29,811 bases of DNA, from positions 1-29,811 of the forward strand of contig NZ_QUEM01000037.1 in the NCBI RefSeq assembly GCF_003477995.1. The letters are read 5' to 3'. Shown here piece after piece: positions 18,683-26,647 of the stretch (position 1 is its first letter; the number at the start of each line of letters is the position of its first letter). Under the pieces are notes generated by a model, which saw nothing but the letters and a program-made list of their open reading frames with translations, did not search any database and was not told the origin of the DNA. Source of the stretch: Bacteroides sp. OF04-15BH (GTDB lineage: Bacteria; Bacteroidota; Bacteroidia; Bacteroidales; Bacteroidaceae). Both the position numbers and the translations under genes were made by a program.

Positions 18683-21512
18683 AAAGCACTTCCTTTAAAA
18701 ATTTCGGTGTGTATCCCACGGTACGTTCGGCCACTTCTTCCGGAGTTCCGAACGAAAGCAGTTCGCCTCCGCCACGACCTCCATCGGGTCCCATATCAAT
18801 AATGTAATCGGCACTCTTGATCACATCCAGATTGTGTTCGATGACAATTACCGTATTGCCCTTTTCCACAAGACGGTTCAGCACACCGAGCAGCACACGG
18901 ATGTCTTCAAAATGCAGACCGGTGGTCGGCTCATCCAATATATACAGCGTCTTACCAGTGTCTTTCTTCGACAGCTCGGTAGCCAGTTTCACACGCTGAC
19001 TCTCGCCACCCGACAAGGTGGTTGACGACTGTCCCAGACGGATATAGCCCAAGCCCACATCCTGCAACACCTTGATCTTGTTCAGAATCACCGGCTGGTT
19101 CTCAAAGAACTCCACAGCCTGATTGATGGTCATGTCCAGCACATCGGCAATAGACTTGCCTTTAAAGCGTACTTCCAGCGTCTCACGGTTATAGCGTTTT
19201 CCGCGACAAACCTCGCAAGGCACATACACATCGGGCAGGAAGTTCATTTCGATGGTCTTGTAACCGTTACCGCCGCAGGCCTCGCAGCGTCCGCCTTTTA
19301 CGTTGAAAGAGAAGCGTCCGGGCTTGTAACCACGGATCTTCGCTTCGGGAAGGCTGACGAACAGAGCACGGATGTCGTTGAACACTCCGGTATAAGTGGC
19401 CGGATTGGAACGCGGGGTGCGTCCCAGCGGCGACTGGTCTACATTGACCACCTTGTCAATATATTCAATGCCGTGAATGGCGGTATAAGGTTCCGGCTCG
19501 CGCAATGAACGGTAGAAATGATGCGACAGAATGGGTTGCAGCGTATCGTTGATCAGTGTAGACTTACCGCTTCCGGATACTCCCGTCACACAGATAAAGA
19601 CTCCCAACGGAAAATCCACATTCACATTCTTCAGGTTATTTCCCCGGGCACCTTCCAGACGGATCACGTTTCCGTTTCCCTTGCGGCGCTCGGCCGGTAT
19701 CTCGATCTGCTGCTTGCCGTTCAGATATTGCGACGTCATGGTGTCGGTCTGAAGCATGGCTTGGGGCGTACCCTGAAAGACTACATTACCTCCGTTACGA
19801 CCGGCCTTCGGTCCCATATCCACGATATAGTCGGCCTGCTCCATCATCTCCTCGTCGTGCTCCACCACAATCACGGTATTGCCCGTGTCGCGCAGTTCCT
19901 TGAGCGAATGGATCAGCTTGCGGTTGTCCCGCTGATGCAGACCGATACTGGGCTCGTCCAGAATATAAAGCACATTGACCAACTGCGAACCGATCTGGGT
20001 AGCCAGACGGATGCGCTGACTCTCCCCGCCCGACAGAGATACCGAAGTGCGGTTCAATGCCAGATAATCCAGTCCCACATCGAGCAGGAATTTCAGTCGG
20101 GTGCGGATCTCCTTCAGGATTTCCGGAGCGATGCGCCGCTGGCGGTCAGTGAGCCGTTCTTCCAGTCCCTGCATCCATTCATAAAGCTCCGAGATGTCCA
20201 TTTCCGACAGATCGGCAATATTCTTTCCGTCGATAAAGAAATGCAGGGCCTCACGGTTCAAGCGCTTGCCGTGGCATTCCGGACAGCAGGCCACCTTGGA
20301 GAACTGCTCCATCCAATTCTGGGCAGCCGACGAGTCATCGGCCTCATAGAGCGTTTCCATATATTTGATCACGCCATCATAACGCACAAAGTAATCCGAA
20401 GAAGTCTGGATGAGCGAAGCCTTGATCTTCAGTTTCTCCATCGAACCGTAAAGCAGTTCGTTCATCGCCTCTTCCGGCAATTCTGCCAAAGGAGTCTTCA
20501 AGGTGGCGTCATAACGCGCCAGCAGAGCTTCTATCTGCCAGAAGATCATGCAGTTCTTATATTTACCCAAAGGCAGAATACCTCCTTCGTGCACCGAAAG
20601 AGATTTGTCGGGACAAATCTTGTCCTCGTCAATCAGATTCACATATCCCAGTCCCTTACAACGCGGACAAGCTCCCTGAGGGGAGTTGAACGAGAAGTTA
20701 TGCGGTGCCGGATCGCGATAGGCAATACCCGATACCGGACACATAAGGCGCTTGCTGTAATGGCGCACCTCTCCGCTGTCGGCATCCAGAATCATAATCA
20801 GACCGTCGCCGTGATGCATGGCTGAAGACAGACTGTCGCGCAAGCGCTTGTCGTCTGTCTGCTCCACACGCAGCTTGTCCACCACAATCTCGATATCGTG
20901 GTTCTTATAGCGGTCCAGTTTCAGTTCCTGAATCAGTTCGCGGATTTCTCCGTCCACCCGGGCATAAAGAAAGCCCTTGCGCCGGATCTGCTCGAACAGT
21001 TCCTTATAATGTCCCTTACGGTTGCGCACCACCGGAGCCAACAGATAAATCCGCTTGCCGGCATACTGTTCCTGAATGAGCTGCTGAATCTGCTCTTCGG
21101 TGTATTTCACCATCGGCTCACCGGACAGATAAGAATAGGCCGCACCTGCCCGGGCATAGAGCAGACGCAGAAAATCGTAAATCTCCGTAGTGGTTCCCAC
21201 CGTAGAACGGGGATTTTTGTTGGTGGTTTTCTGCTCGATGGAAATCACCGGACTCAAACCGGTAATCTTGTCCACATCCGGGCGCTCCATATTGCCCAGA
21301 AAGTTACGCGCATAGGCCGAAAATGTCTCAATGTACCGACGCTGTCCTTCGGCAAAGATCGTATCGAAAGCCAGGGATGACTTGCCGCTGCCACTCATAC
21401 CGGTAATCACGGTCAGACTGTTGCGGGGAATCTCCACATCAATATTCTTCAGGTTATGCACCCGCGCACCGAACACCTGAATCTTTTCCTGTTCCTGCTG
21501 TTCCATATCCAT
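18663..21512 (-). CDS. uvrA: Excinuclease ABC subunit A
   Basis: I use the ATG at 21512 as the start (about 949 residues). A further ATG at 21506 is possible, and one at 21545 would run 29 bases into the upstream gene. Both ABC ATPase modules are complete: Walker [15 protein letters not shown] and [12 protein letters not shown], signatures [12 protein letters not shown] and [12 protein letters not shown], Walker B regions [12 protein letters not shown] and [12 protein letters not shown]. Zinc-binding pairs appear as [24 protein letters not shown] and CEVCRGKR. UvrA finds bulky DNA lesions and loads UvrB, whose gene is also in this window at 26648. It overlaps ybaK downstream and follows the CHU_C gene closely. 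Confidence 0.96.
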   Translation of the reverse strand: MDMEQQEQEKIQVFGARVHNLKNIDVEIPRNSLTVITGMSGSGKSSLAFDTIFAEGQRRYIETFSAYARNFLGNMERPDVDKITGLSPVISIEQKTTNKNPRSTVGTTTEIYDFLRLLYARAGAAYSYLSGEPMVKYTEEQIQQLIQEQYAGKRIYLLAPVVRNRKGHYKELFEQIRRKGFLYARVDGEIRELIQELKLDRYKNHDIEIVVDKLRVEQTDDKRLRDSLSSAMHHGDGLIMILDADSGEVRHYSKRLMCPVSGIAYRDPAPHNFSFNSPQGACPRCKGLGYVNLIDEDKICPDKSLSVHEGGILPLGKYKNCMIFWQIEALLARYDATLKTPLAELPEEAMNELLYGSMEKLKIKASLIQTSSDYFVRYDGVIKYMETLYEADDSSAAQNWMEQFSKVACCPECHGKRLNREALHFFIDGKNIADLSEMDISELYEWMQGLEERLTDRQRRIAPEILKEIRTRLKFLLDVGLDYLALNRTSVSLSGGESQRIRLATQIGSQLVNVLYILDEPSIGLHQRDNRKLIHSLKELRDTGNTVIVVEHDEEMMEQADYIVDMGPKAGRNGGNVVFQGTPQAMLQTDTMTSQYLNGKQQIEIPAERRKGNGNVIRLEGARGNNLKNVNVDFPLGVFICVTGVSGSGKSTLINDTLQPILSHHFYRSLREPEPYTAIHGIEYIDKVVNVDQSPLGRTPRSNPATYTGVFNDIRALFVSLPEAKIRGYKPGRFSFNVKGGRCEACGGNGYKTIEMNFLPDVYVPCEVCRGKRYNRETLEVRFKGKSIADVLDMTINQAVEFFENQPVILNKIKVLQDVGLGYIRLGQSSTTLSGGESQRVKLATELSKKDTGKTLYILDEPTTGLHFEDIRVLLGVLNRLVEKGNTVIVIEHNLDVIKSADYIIDMGPDGGRGGGELLSFGTPEEVAERTVGYTPKFLKEVLYGKRKD

Positions 21513-21516
21513 TATC

Positions 21517-22236
21517 CTATTCAGCCCCGGTTGTACCCTCTTCACTGGTATATCCGGTCAGCACATTTACATCTTTTCTTATATTGAACTTTCTTCCGTC
21601 GGCTCCTTCGGCCTGTACCACTACATAATAAACTCCGTCACGGACCGTGCGCCCGTTCACCTTACCGTCCCATCCTTCGGCCGGATTGGTCCAGGTGTAA
21701 ATCTTCTGTCCCCACCGGGTGAAGATGGTCGCCTTGAACTTCACGATGGAACGATATCCGTCCTTGGCCTTATAGACATCGTTGAAACCGTCTCCATTCG
21801 GCGAAAAAGCATTGGGGAATTCCAGTTTTGACTCGCTGACAGTCACCACAAACGGCTCTTCTCCACCGTCGGGAAAACGAATGGTGTCCGTTCCCTGTAC
21901 GAAAGTGGCATAAAGCTGCACATAGAAGGTTCCGCTTTGCGTAAAAGTATATTCAATCTCGGGGTCAAAACGATCAATCAAAGGTGAATTTTCCTCTCCT
22001 TCCTTAAAGATACGCCATTCATAATGAGCGGAGTAACTACCCAGATCCGTCACCTCGGCCGAGAAATATCCGGTAATGGGAGCCGACTGTTCTTCAGAAG
22101 CGTCATCAATCTCCTCACCTTCGGAAGTCACGTATCTGGCCTGCGGGGTCACACTGGGATAAAGAGTCTGCGCTTTCAGACAGAGAGGCCCTGAAAGAAG
22201 CAACAAAAAAACAATCCAATTCAAAATTCGATTCAT
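21517..22236 (-). CDS. Exported protein with CHU_C (gliding motility / type B sorting) C-terminal domain
   Basis: The 239-residue protein has a signal peptide ending near CLKAQ (residue 23). Residues about 50-135 form a PKD-like beta region (HYEWRIFKEG, YTFTQSGTFYVQLYA). Residues 138-230 match the CHU_C domain (FPNAFSPNGDGFNDVYK, FTRWGQKIYTW, GWDGKVNGRTVRDGVYYVVV). In gliding Bacteroidetes this domain directs type IX secretion; gut Bacteroides often keep such proteins without obvious T9SS genes, so surface location here is uncertain. The C terminus adds a short acidic tail. It leads the uvrA operon, 4 bases before the chosen uvrA start, an unexpected pairing with DNA repair. Confidence 0.85.
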   Translation of the reverse strand: MNRILNWIVFLLLLSGPLCLKAQTLYPSVTPQARYVTSEGEEIDDASEEQSAPITGYFSAEVTDLGSYSAHYEWRIFKEGEENSPLIDRFDPEIEYTFTQSGTFYVQLYATFVQGTDTIRFPDGGEEPFVVTVSESKLEFPNAFSPNGDGFNDVYKAKDGYRSIVKFKATIFTRWGQKIYTWTNPAEGWDGKVNGRTVRDGVYYVVVQAEGADGRKFNIRKDVNVLTGYTSEEGTTGAE

Positions 22237-22253
22237 AAGTCATTATATTTATG

Positions 22254-22261
22254 CAAAAATA
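22254..22261 (-). promoter_or_regulatory. -7 element of the CHU_C-uvrA operon
   Basis: On the minus strand this reads TATTTTTG, matching the Bacteroides TAnnTTTG element, and lies 18 bases before the CHU_C start codon. I see no TTTG -33 box at the right distance. It lies back to back with the plus-strand promoter at 22271-22302. Confidence 0.4.
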
Positions 22262-22270
22262 GCACATCCC

Positions 22271-22302
22271 GTTGAATTAACCACTTTTTTTGTGTACTTT
22301 TG
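22271..22302 (+). promoter_or_regulatory. Promoter of the LysM/beta-barrel operon
   Basis: TACTTTTG at 22295-22302 matches the -7 consensus exactly, and GTTG at 22271-22274 (3 of 4 bases of TTTG) lies 20 bases upstream. The distance to the ATG at 22325 is only 22 bases, so the leader would be about 16 bases or fewer. Confidence 0.6.
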
Positions 22303-22324
22303 TCCGCATAAAATTTTGTTTTAC

Positions 22325-24070
22325 ATGAAACACATCAAATCGTTTTTCGTGTTGCTGGCATCCTGGAGTATGTATGCCACAGCCACTTGGGCCCAGACAC
22401 CTTTCTTCACCCACACGGTTGAAGCGGGCGAAACGGTGTATTCCATTTCCAAGATTTATCATGTCACCACTGAAGATATCTACAAGCTGAATCCGGAAAC
22501 CAGAAACGGTCTTCGCAGCGGTACCACTCTGAAAATTCCCCAGAACAAGGCTGATCAAAAATTTTCACGTTTTCATACCATTGCCAAGGGAGAGACCCTG
22601 TTTCAGCTCACCCAGCTATATCATGTCTCTGCCGAAGACATCTGTCTGGCCAACCCGGGACTGACCGCTTCGAATTTCAAGGCGGGGGAAGTCATCGTGA
22701 TTCCTCCTTCCAATGGAAAAGAAGCCGAGGTGCAGAAAGCCACCGACGACAAGGGAACTTTGAGTGTGCTGAACTCCGGCTGTAAGGAAATGCACCGGGT
22801 AAAGCGCAAGGAAACGATATTCAGCATCTCCCAGAAATACGGACTGACCACCGAACAGCTGATCGAGGCCAATCCGGAAATGAAGGACCCGGACTACAAA
22901 CTGAAAAAAGGCAGTCTGGTGTGTATCCCTTATCCGGAAAAAAAGACCGTAAAGAAAACTCCATCCAATCAGGAACTGTTCCCCCAGAAAAGCGGTCCGG
23001 AAAAGATGCAGCAGATCACTATGGGAGTTCTGCTCCCGCTGACTCAGCAAAACAGCGAGGGAGAAAAGATGATTGAATTCTATCAGGGATTGCTTCTGGC
23101 AGTAGAGGATCTGAAGAATATGGGCACTTCCGTGACGGTTTATACCTACGACTGCGGAAAAAGCATTGCTGACATGAAGGCCGTACTGACACGCCCGGGC
23201 CTGTCCAAGGCTGATGTGATTTTCGGTCCGCTGTCCTCGGCACAGATTCCTACCTTGGGCAATTTCTGCAGAGAGAACAAAATAAAGATGGTGGTTCCCT
23301 TCAGTTCACAATGTGATGAGGTCTACAAGAACCCTTATCTGTATGTGTCCAATGTTCCTAAAAGCGCGTTGTTCGAAGAAACCTACAAACTGCTTCAGGA
23401 TCAGTTCTCCAACCGGCATTTTGTAATCTGGAACAGCGGCGAACAGCGTGAAGACGATCTGACCTTTATCAACGGACTGAAAAGAATGCTGAACGCACAT
23501 GCCATCCCATTCCGGGAAGTATCTGCCGGAAGCAGCTCCCTTCAGGACTACCTGTCTCTGGGCAGAAAGAATATCATTGTGCCCAACTCAGCCAGCCTGA
23601 AGGCTCTGAACAAGCTCTGCTCAGAGCTGAACCTCTTCAAGGTGACTAATCCGGAATATCAGTTCAGCCTGTTGGGACACCCCGAGTGGCAGATTTACAC
23701 CAACAGCCAACTGGAGAACTTCTTCCGCTTCGACACCTACATCTACTCTTCTTTCTATAAGAATATGAACAAGGTGGCCTGCGGACCGTTCGAAAACCGT
23801 TTTGAGAAAGATTTTCACACCGAACTGCAAAATACTTTCCCGAGCTTCGGTATGCTGGGATATGACCTGGGACGCTTCTTCCTGATGGGACTGGCCAACA
23901 AAGGAAACGACTTTGACAGCAACATCAGCACGTGGAGAACCGACCCGCTGCAAAACGACTTCTACTTCAAGCGCGCCAGCAACTGGAGCGGATTCATCAA
24001 CAATAAAGCCGAACTGATCCACTATACCCCGCAAAAGAAAATTGACGTTATAGAATTTACCAAGAAATAA
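22325..24070 (+). CDS. Triple-LysM protein fused to a periplasmic-binding-like domain
   Basis: The start at 22325 gives 581 residues with a signal peptide ending near TWAQ; an upstream in-frame ATG at 22292 overlaps the promoter. Three LysM modules bind peptidoglycan or related N-acetylglucosamine polymers: about 29-72 (HTVEAGETVYSISKIYHV), 83-127 (HTIAKGETLFQLTQLYHV) and 156-203 (HRVKRKETIFSISQKYGL). From about 230 a type 1 periplasmic-binding domain follows (ITMGVLLPL, YQGLLLAVEDL, ADVIFGPLSSAQIP), like branched-chain amino acid receptors. No ABC permease is nearby, so transport is unlikely; a wall-anchored structural or sensing role is inference. Its stop overlaps the next start by one base. 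Confidence 0.9.
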   Translation: MKHIKSFFVLLASWSMYATATWAQTPFFTHTVEAGETVYSISKIYHVTTEDIYKLNPETRNGLRSGTTLKIPQNKADQKFSRFHTIAKGETLFQLTQLYHVSAEDICLANPGLTASNFKAGEVIVIPPSNGKEAEVQKATDDKGTLSVLNSGCKEMHRVKRKETIFSISQKYGLTTEQLIEANPEMKDPDYKLKKGSLVCIPYPEKKTVKKTPSNQELFPQKSGPEKMQQITMGVLLPLTQQNSEGEKMIEFYQGLLLAVEDLKNMGTSVTVYTYDCGKSIADMKAVLTRPGLSKADVIFGPLSSAQIPTLGNFCRENKIKMVVPFSSQCDEVYKNPYLYVSNVPKSALFEETYKLLQDQFSNRHFVIWNSGEQREDDLTFINGLKRMLNAHAIPFREVSAGSSSLQDYLSLGRKNIIVPNSASLKALNKLCSELNLFKVTNPEYQFSLLGHPEWQIYTNSQLENFFRFDTYIYSSFYKNMNKVACGPFENRFEKDFHTELQNTFPSFGMLGYDLGRFFLMGLANKGNDFDSNISTWRTDPLQNDFYFKRASNWSGFINNKAELIHYTPQKKIDVIEFTKK

Positions 24071-24780
24071 TGAAAAGACGCACCGCATTCATACTATCGT
24101 GTCTGCTGGGCTGCCCAGCCATGCTTCAGGCTCAGGTGGGCGATGCCCGCAGGGATCTGGCCATCGGATTCAATGCCGGAGCAACACTGAACACGGTCAG
24201 CTTCACTCCCAGCATCAAACAAACGATGAAACCGGAATTTACCGGAGGTATCACCCTGCGCTACACATGCGAGAAATATTTCAAAAGTCTCTGTGCCATC
24301 CAGATGGAAGTCAACTATGCCAATCTGGGTTGGGAGGAGGTAATTGAAACCAGCAGTGACACCTACAGCCGCGACATGCACTACATTCAGGTTCCGATAC
24401 TCGCCCGCATGGGTTGGGGCTATGAAGAGAAAGGTGCCATGTTCTATGTGGTGGCAGGCCCCCAGTTGGGATACTGCATTGCCGACAAGGAACACCGCGG
24501 AGGTGCATTCAGCGAAGAGACCCTGAACAAGCGCCCCAACAAGGTCACCCAACAATATGGCAAAGCCATAGACCGGCCGTTTGACTACGGTATCACCGCC
24601 GGACTGGGTCTGGAAGTCAATACCCGTAAAGCCGGACACTTTATGCTCGAAGGAAGATATTACTTTGCATTGAGCGACATATATAACAATGGCAAACGGG
24701 ATCCTTTCTCACGTTCGGCAAACGGAACGATTGTAGCAAAAATCACTTATCTCTTTGATATATTGAAGACAAAAAAATAG
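24070..24780 (+). CDS. Outer-membrane beta-barrel protein (PorT/OMP_b-brl_2 type)
   Basis: The 236-residue protein has a signal peptide ending near MLQAQ (residue 22). Alternating beta strands follow, as in PorT-like barrels: LAIGFNAGATLNTVSF, GGITLRYTCEKYF, MQMEVNYANLGW-like strands, VVAGPQLGYCI, FDYGITAGLGLEV and a final strand KITYLFDIL. About eight strands are expected. ATG and the LysM gene stop share one base (TAATG), so the two are translationally coupled and probably act together across the periplasm. The family has no single known function. It ends at a strong hairpin. Confidence 0.88.
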   Translation: MKRRTAFILSCLLGCPAMLQAQVGDARRDLAIGFNAGATLNTVSFTPSIKQTMKPEFTGGITLRYTCEKYFKSLCAIQMEVNYANLGWEEVIETSSDTYSRDMHYIQVPILARMGWGYEEKGAMFYVVAGPQLGYCIADKEHRGGAFSEETLNKRPNKVTQQYGKAIDRPFDYGITAGLGLEVNTRKAGHFMLEGRYYFALSDIYNNGKRDPFSRSANGTIVAKITYLFDILKTKK

Positions 24781-24807
24781 GATGCAGGTCATGCATCCTA
24801 TTTTTTT
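24771..24807. terminator. Bidirectional hairpin terminator
   Basis: A perfect 16-bp inverted repeat pairs 24771-24786 with 24792-24807 around a 5-base loop, flanked by A7 and T7 tracts. It overlaps the stop codon region of the beta-barrel gene and separates it from the convergent DUF4293 gene. Confidence 0.95.
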
Positions 24808-24824
24808 ATGTATTAAAAAAACGC

Positions 24825-25277
24825 TTATCTCAGACGATCCAGGGAACGGACAATCATCTCATCCTTCATCACGGCACGGAAGGCCAGATAATCCAGAATC
24901 AAAGCGATGGCCGGCATACCGGCAGCCCATCCCAAAGCAAAAGTTCCCCAAGTCTTTCCCAACAGAAAAGCAAATACCCCATAGGCGATATAATAACCGA
25001 CCAGCAACAGGGCATTGAAGATAATGATGCGCACCTGCAACATTCTTTTCTTGAACAGGAAAATACAACCGAATGAAGAAACAGCCACGAGCAAGAGCAG
25101 GGCGAACAAAGCCCACGGCGCATAAACCGATTCTCCATTTGCAGGAGTGAGATACAAGTTATACAGTTCGGCTGTCAGCACTCCATCCTGCAAGAAACGC
25201 CCGATGGGCAGACAGAGGGTCACCACAGCCAGGACTGTAATGAGGAACAGATAAACAGACTGTATTCTCTGAATCAT
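24825..25277 (-). CDS. DUF4293 family integral membrane protein
   Basis: The 150-residue protein has four hydrophobic helices (about 5-25, 53-75, 83-105 and 110-132) and ends in the charged tail MIVRSLDRLR common in DUF4293 proteins of Bacteroidetes. The function is unknown. It lies 9 bases after rpoZ in the same direction, and this placement beside the omega-subunit gene is usual in the group, so it is a conserved passenger of the bamD-rpoZ transcript. No enzymatic motif is visible. Confidence 0.85.
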   Translation of the reverse strand: MIQRIQSVYLFLITVLAVVTLCLPIGRFLQDGVLTAELYNLYLTPANGESVYAPWALFALLLLVAVSSFGCIFLFKKRMLQVRIIIFNALLLVGYYIAYGVFAFLLGKTWGTFALGWAAGMPAIALILDYLAFRAVMKDEMIVRSLDRLR

Positions 25278-25286
25278 AATCGTCCG

Positions 25287-25616
25287 TTATTCAATAGTCT
25301 CCTTTGCCGGATTGCGGAAATAAACCTTTCCTTCAATAAACTCCTGAGTAGCAATCAGAGTTGGCTTTGGAAGTTTTTCATAATAACGTGAGATCTCAAT
25401 CTGCTCACGGTTCTCGAACACCTCATCCAGGCTGTCGCTTACAGAAGCGAACTCCTGTAATTTCTTAGACAGTTCATTCTTGATGTCTACAGAAATCTGG
25501 TTGGCACGTTTGCCGATGATGGCAACACTTTCATAAATGTTTCCCGTTTCATCACACAAATCCATGATGTTACGAGTCACTGTGTTGGTTGCTGCATTCG
25601 TTTTTTTGTAATCCAT
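25287..25616 (-). CDS. rpoZ: DNA-directed RNA polymerase omega subunit (Rpb6-like)
   Basis: The 109-residue protein fits the Bacteroidetes omega subunit, which resembles eukaryotic Rpb6. It contains the helix-forming IGKRANQISVDIKNELSKKL segment, in the place of the conserved omega fold, and a C-terminal KPTLIATQEFIEGKVYF extension. It helps assemble and stabilise the polymerase by clamping the beta-prime subunit. It sits between bamD (22 bases upstream) and the DUF4293 gene, so its expression is tied to envelope assembly genes. Confidence 0.9.
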   Translation of the reverse strand: MDYKKTNAATNTVTRNIMDLCDETGNIYESVAIIGKRANQISVDIKNELSKKLQEFASVSDSLDEVFENREQIEISRYYEKLPKPTLIATQEFIEGKVYFRNPAKETIE

Positions 25617-25638
25617 AATGATATTATTAATTGCTGTT

Positions 25639-26466
25639 TTATTCTTTTACCTGTTTCTGTGCATAAGCGAGCATCGAGCGGGCTTCCGACAGATATTTAG
25701 ATTCGGGGAAATCGTTCTCAAAAGCGTAATACTCATCAATAGTGGCGCGATAGCGCTCTTCCTGTCTTTCCTGAACGCTCTGACGGGCCAGATGATAACG
25801 GGCGCGCAGCAGCATGATGCTCAGCTCTTCGCGGCGCTCCGGACTGGCATAAGGATATTCGTTCAGCGCATTCTGAGCCGTTACGATACAAGCTTCGTAA
25901 TTACTGCCGCCACTGGTACAATTACCCATATAGGTACCCAGATCGTAATACAACTTGGCAGCAAGATATTCCTTCTCCACCAGCTTGTCCTGAAGTTTCA
26001 GAATCATTTCCTGGCTCTGAGGTTTCAGGCGGGTATAGGGATAAAGATCGAGAAAATCCTGAAACTCCTTGATGGCCTCCAGCGTATTGCTCTGGTCGAG
26101 ACGGGCATCAGGCACTCCCTCAAAGAGAGATTTTCCGGAATAGAAACGGGCTTCTTCCACATACCGTCCCTTAGGATATGACTGATAATACTTCTTGAAG
26201 TATGCCGCAGCCGTCTCCACATTTCCGGAACAATATTCAGACATGGCCAGCATGTAAAGAGATTCCTCTCCGTAGACCGAGCCTTTGAGGATAGCCATCA
26301 GATCCGTCAGAATCTGGGCAGCCTTGGAATACTGTCCTTCTACAAAGAAAGCCTTGGCGGCCTCATATTTATATTCGCTGTTTGTCGTTTTCAGAACCTG
26401 ATTGTATTCGTTGCACGAAGTCAACAACAGAGTTCCGCAAAGCACTCCTAAGAATATCCGTTTCAT
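25639..26466 (-). CDS. bamD: Outer membrane assembly lipoprotein BamD
   Basis: Starting at 26466 gives 275 residues with a lipoprotein signal MKRIFLGVLCGTLLLTSC and lipobox Cys18; an in-frame ATG at 26496 only adds ten residues in front. TPR-like helices fill the rest: EYKYEAAKAFFVEGQYSKAAQ, ESLYMLAMSEYCSGNVETAA, KPQSQEMILKLQDKLVEKEY and TIDEYYAFENDFPESKYLSEA. BamD works with BamA to insert beta-barrel proteins in the outer membrane. It leads the minus-strand operon with rpoZ and DUF4293, and is divergent from uvrB. Confidence 0.92.
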   Translation of the reverse strand: MKRIFLGVLCGTLLLTSCNEYNQVLKTTNSEYKYEAAKAFFVEGQYSKAAQILTDLMAILKGSVYGEESLYMLAMSEYCSGNVETAAAYFKKYYQSYPKGRYVEEARFYSGKSLFEGVPDARLDQSNTLEAIKEFQDFLDLYPYTRLKPQSQEMILKLQDKLVEKEYLAAKLYYDLGTYMGNCTSGGSNYEACIVTAQNALNEYPYASPERREELSIMLLRARYHLARQSVQERQEERYRATIDEYYAFENDFPESKYLSEARSMLAYAQKQVKE

Positions 26467-26484
26467 ATTATACAAATTGAGTTG

Positions 26485-26516
26485 CAAAAGTATCAAATTT
26501 CAGTCACTTATGCAAT
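26485..26516 (-). promoter_or_regulatory. Promoter of the bamD-rpoZ-DUF4293 operon
   Basis: The minus strand reads TACTTTTG at 26492-26485, matching the -7 consensus, with ATTG (3 of 4 of the -33 box) at 26516-26513 and 20 bases between. The predicted leader before the bamD ATG is short, about 10-15 bases. Confidence 0.6.
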
Positions 26517-26576
26517 TAAATTATGCAAAATTATCATGAAAAGAAGGATAATACGAACAGTCTTTTCAAAAATTCG

Positions 26577-26608
26577 TTTGCCGCTCCACCCACCTTTCAT
26601 TAAATTTG
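26577..26608 (+). promoter_or_regulatory. Bacteroides-type promoter of uvrB
   Basis: TTTG at 26577-26580, a 20-base spacer and TAAATTTG at 26601-26608 match the sigma-ABfr consensus exactly. The uvrB start codon is 40 bases downstream. I see no convincing LexA-like operator around it. Confidence 0.75.
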
Positions 26609-26647
26609 CAGATTATTTGATCGTATCACGTAAATAGTTATAGAGAT

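Noticed and set aside
19518..20825. A 435-codon open frame antisense to uvrA
   Set aside because: It mirrors conserved uvrA zinc and ATPase segments and has no independent protein features.
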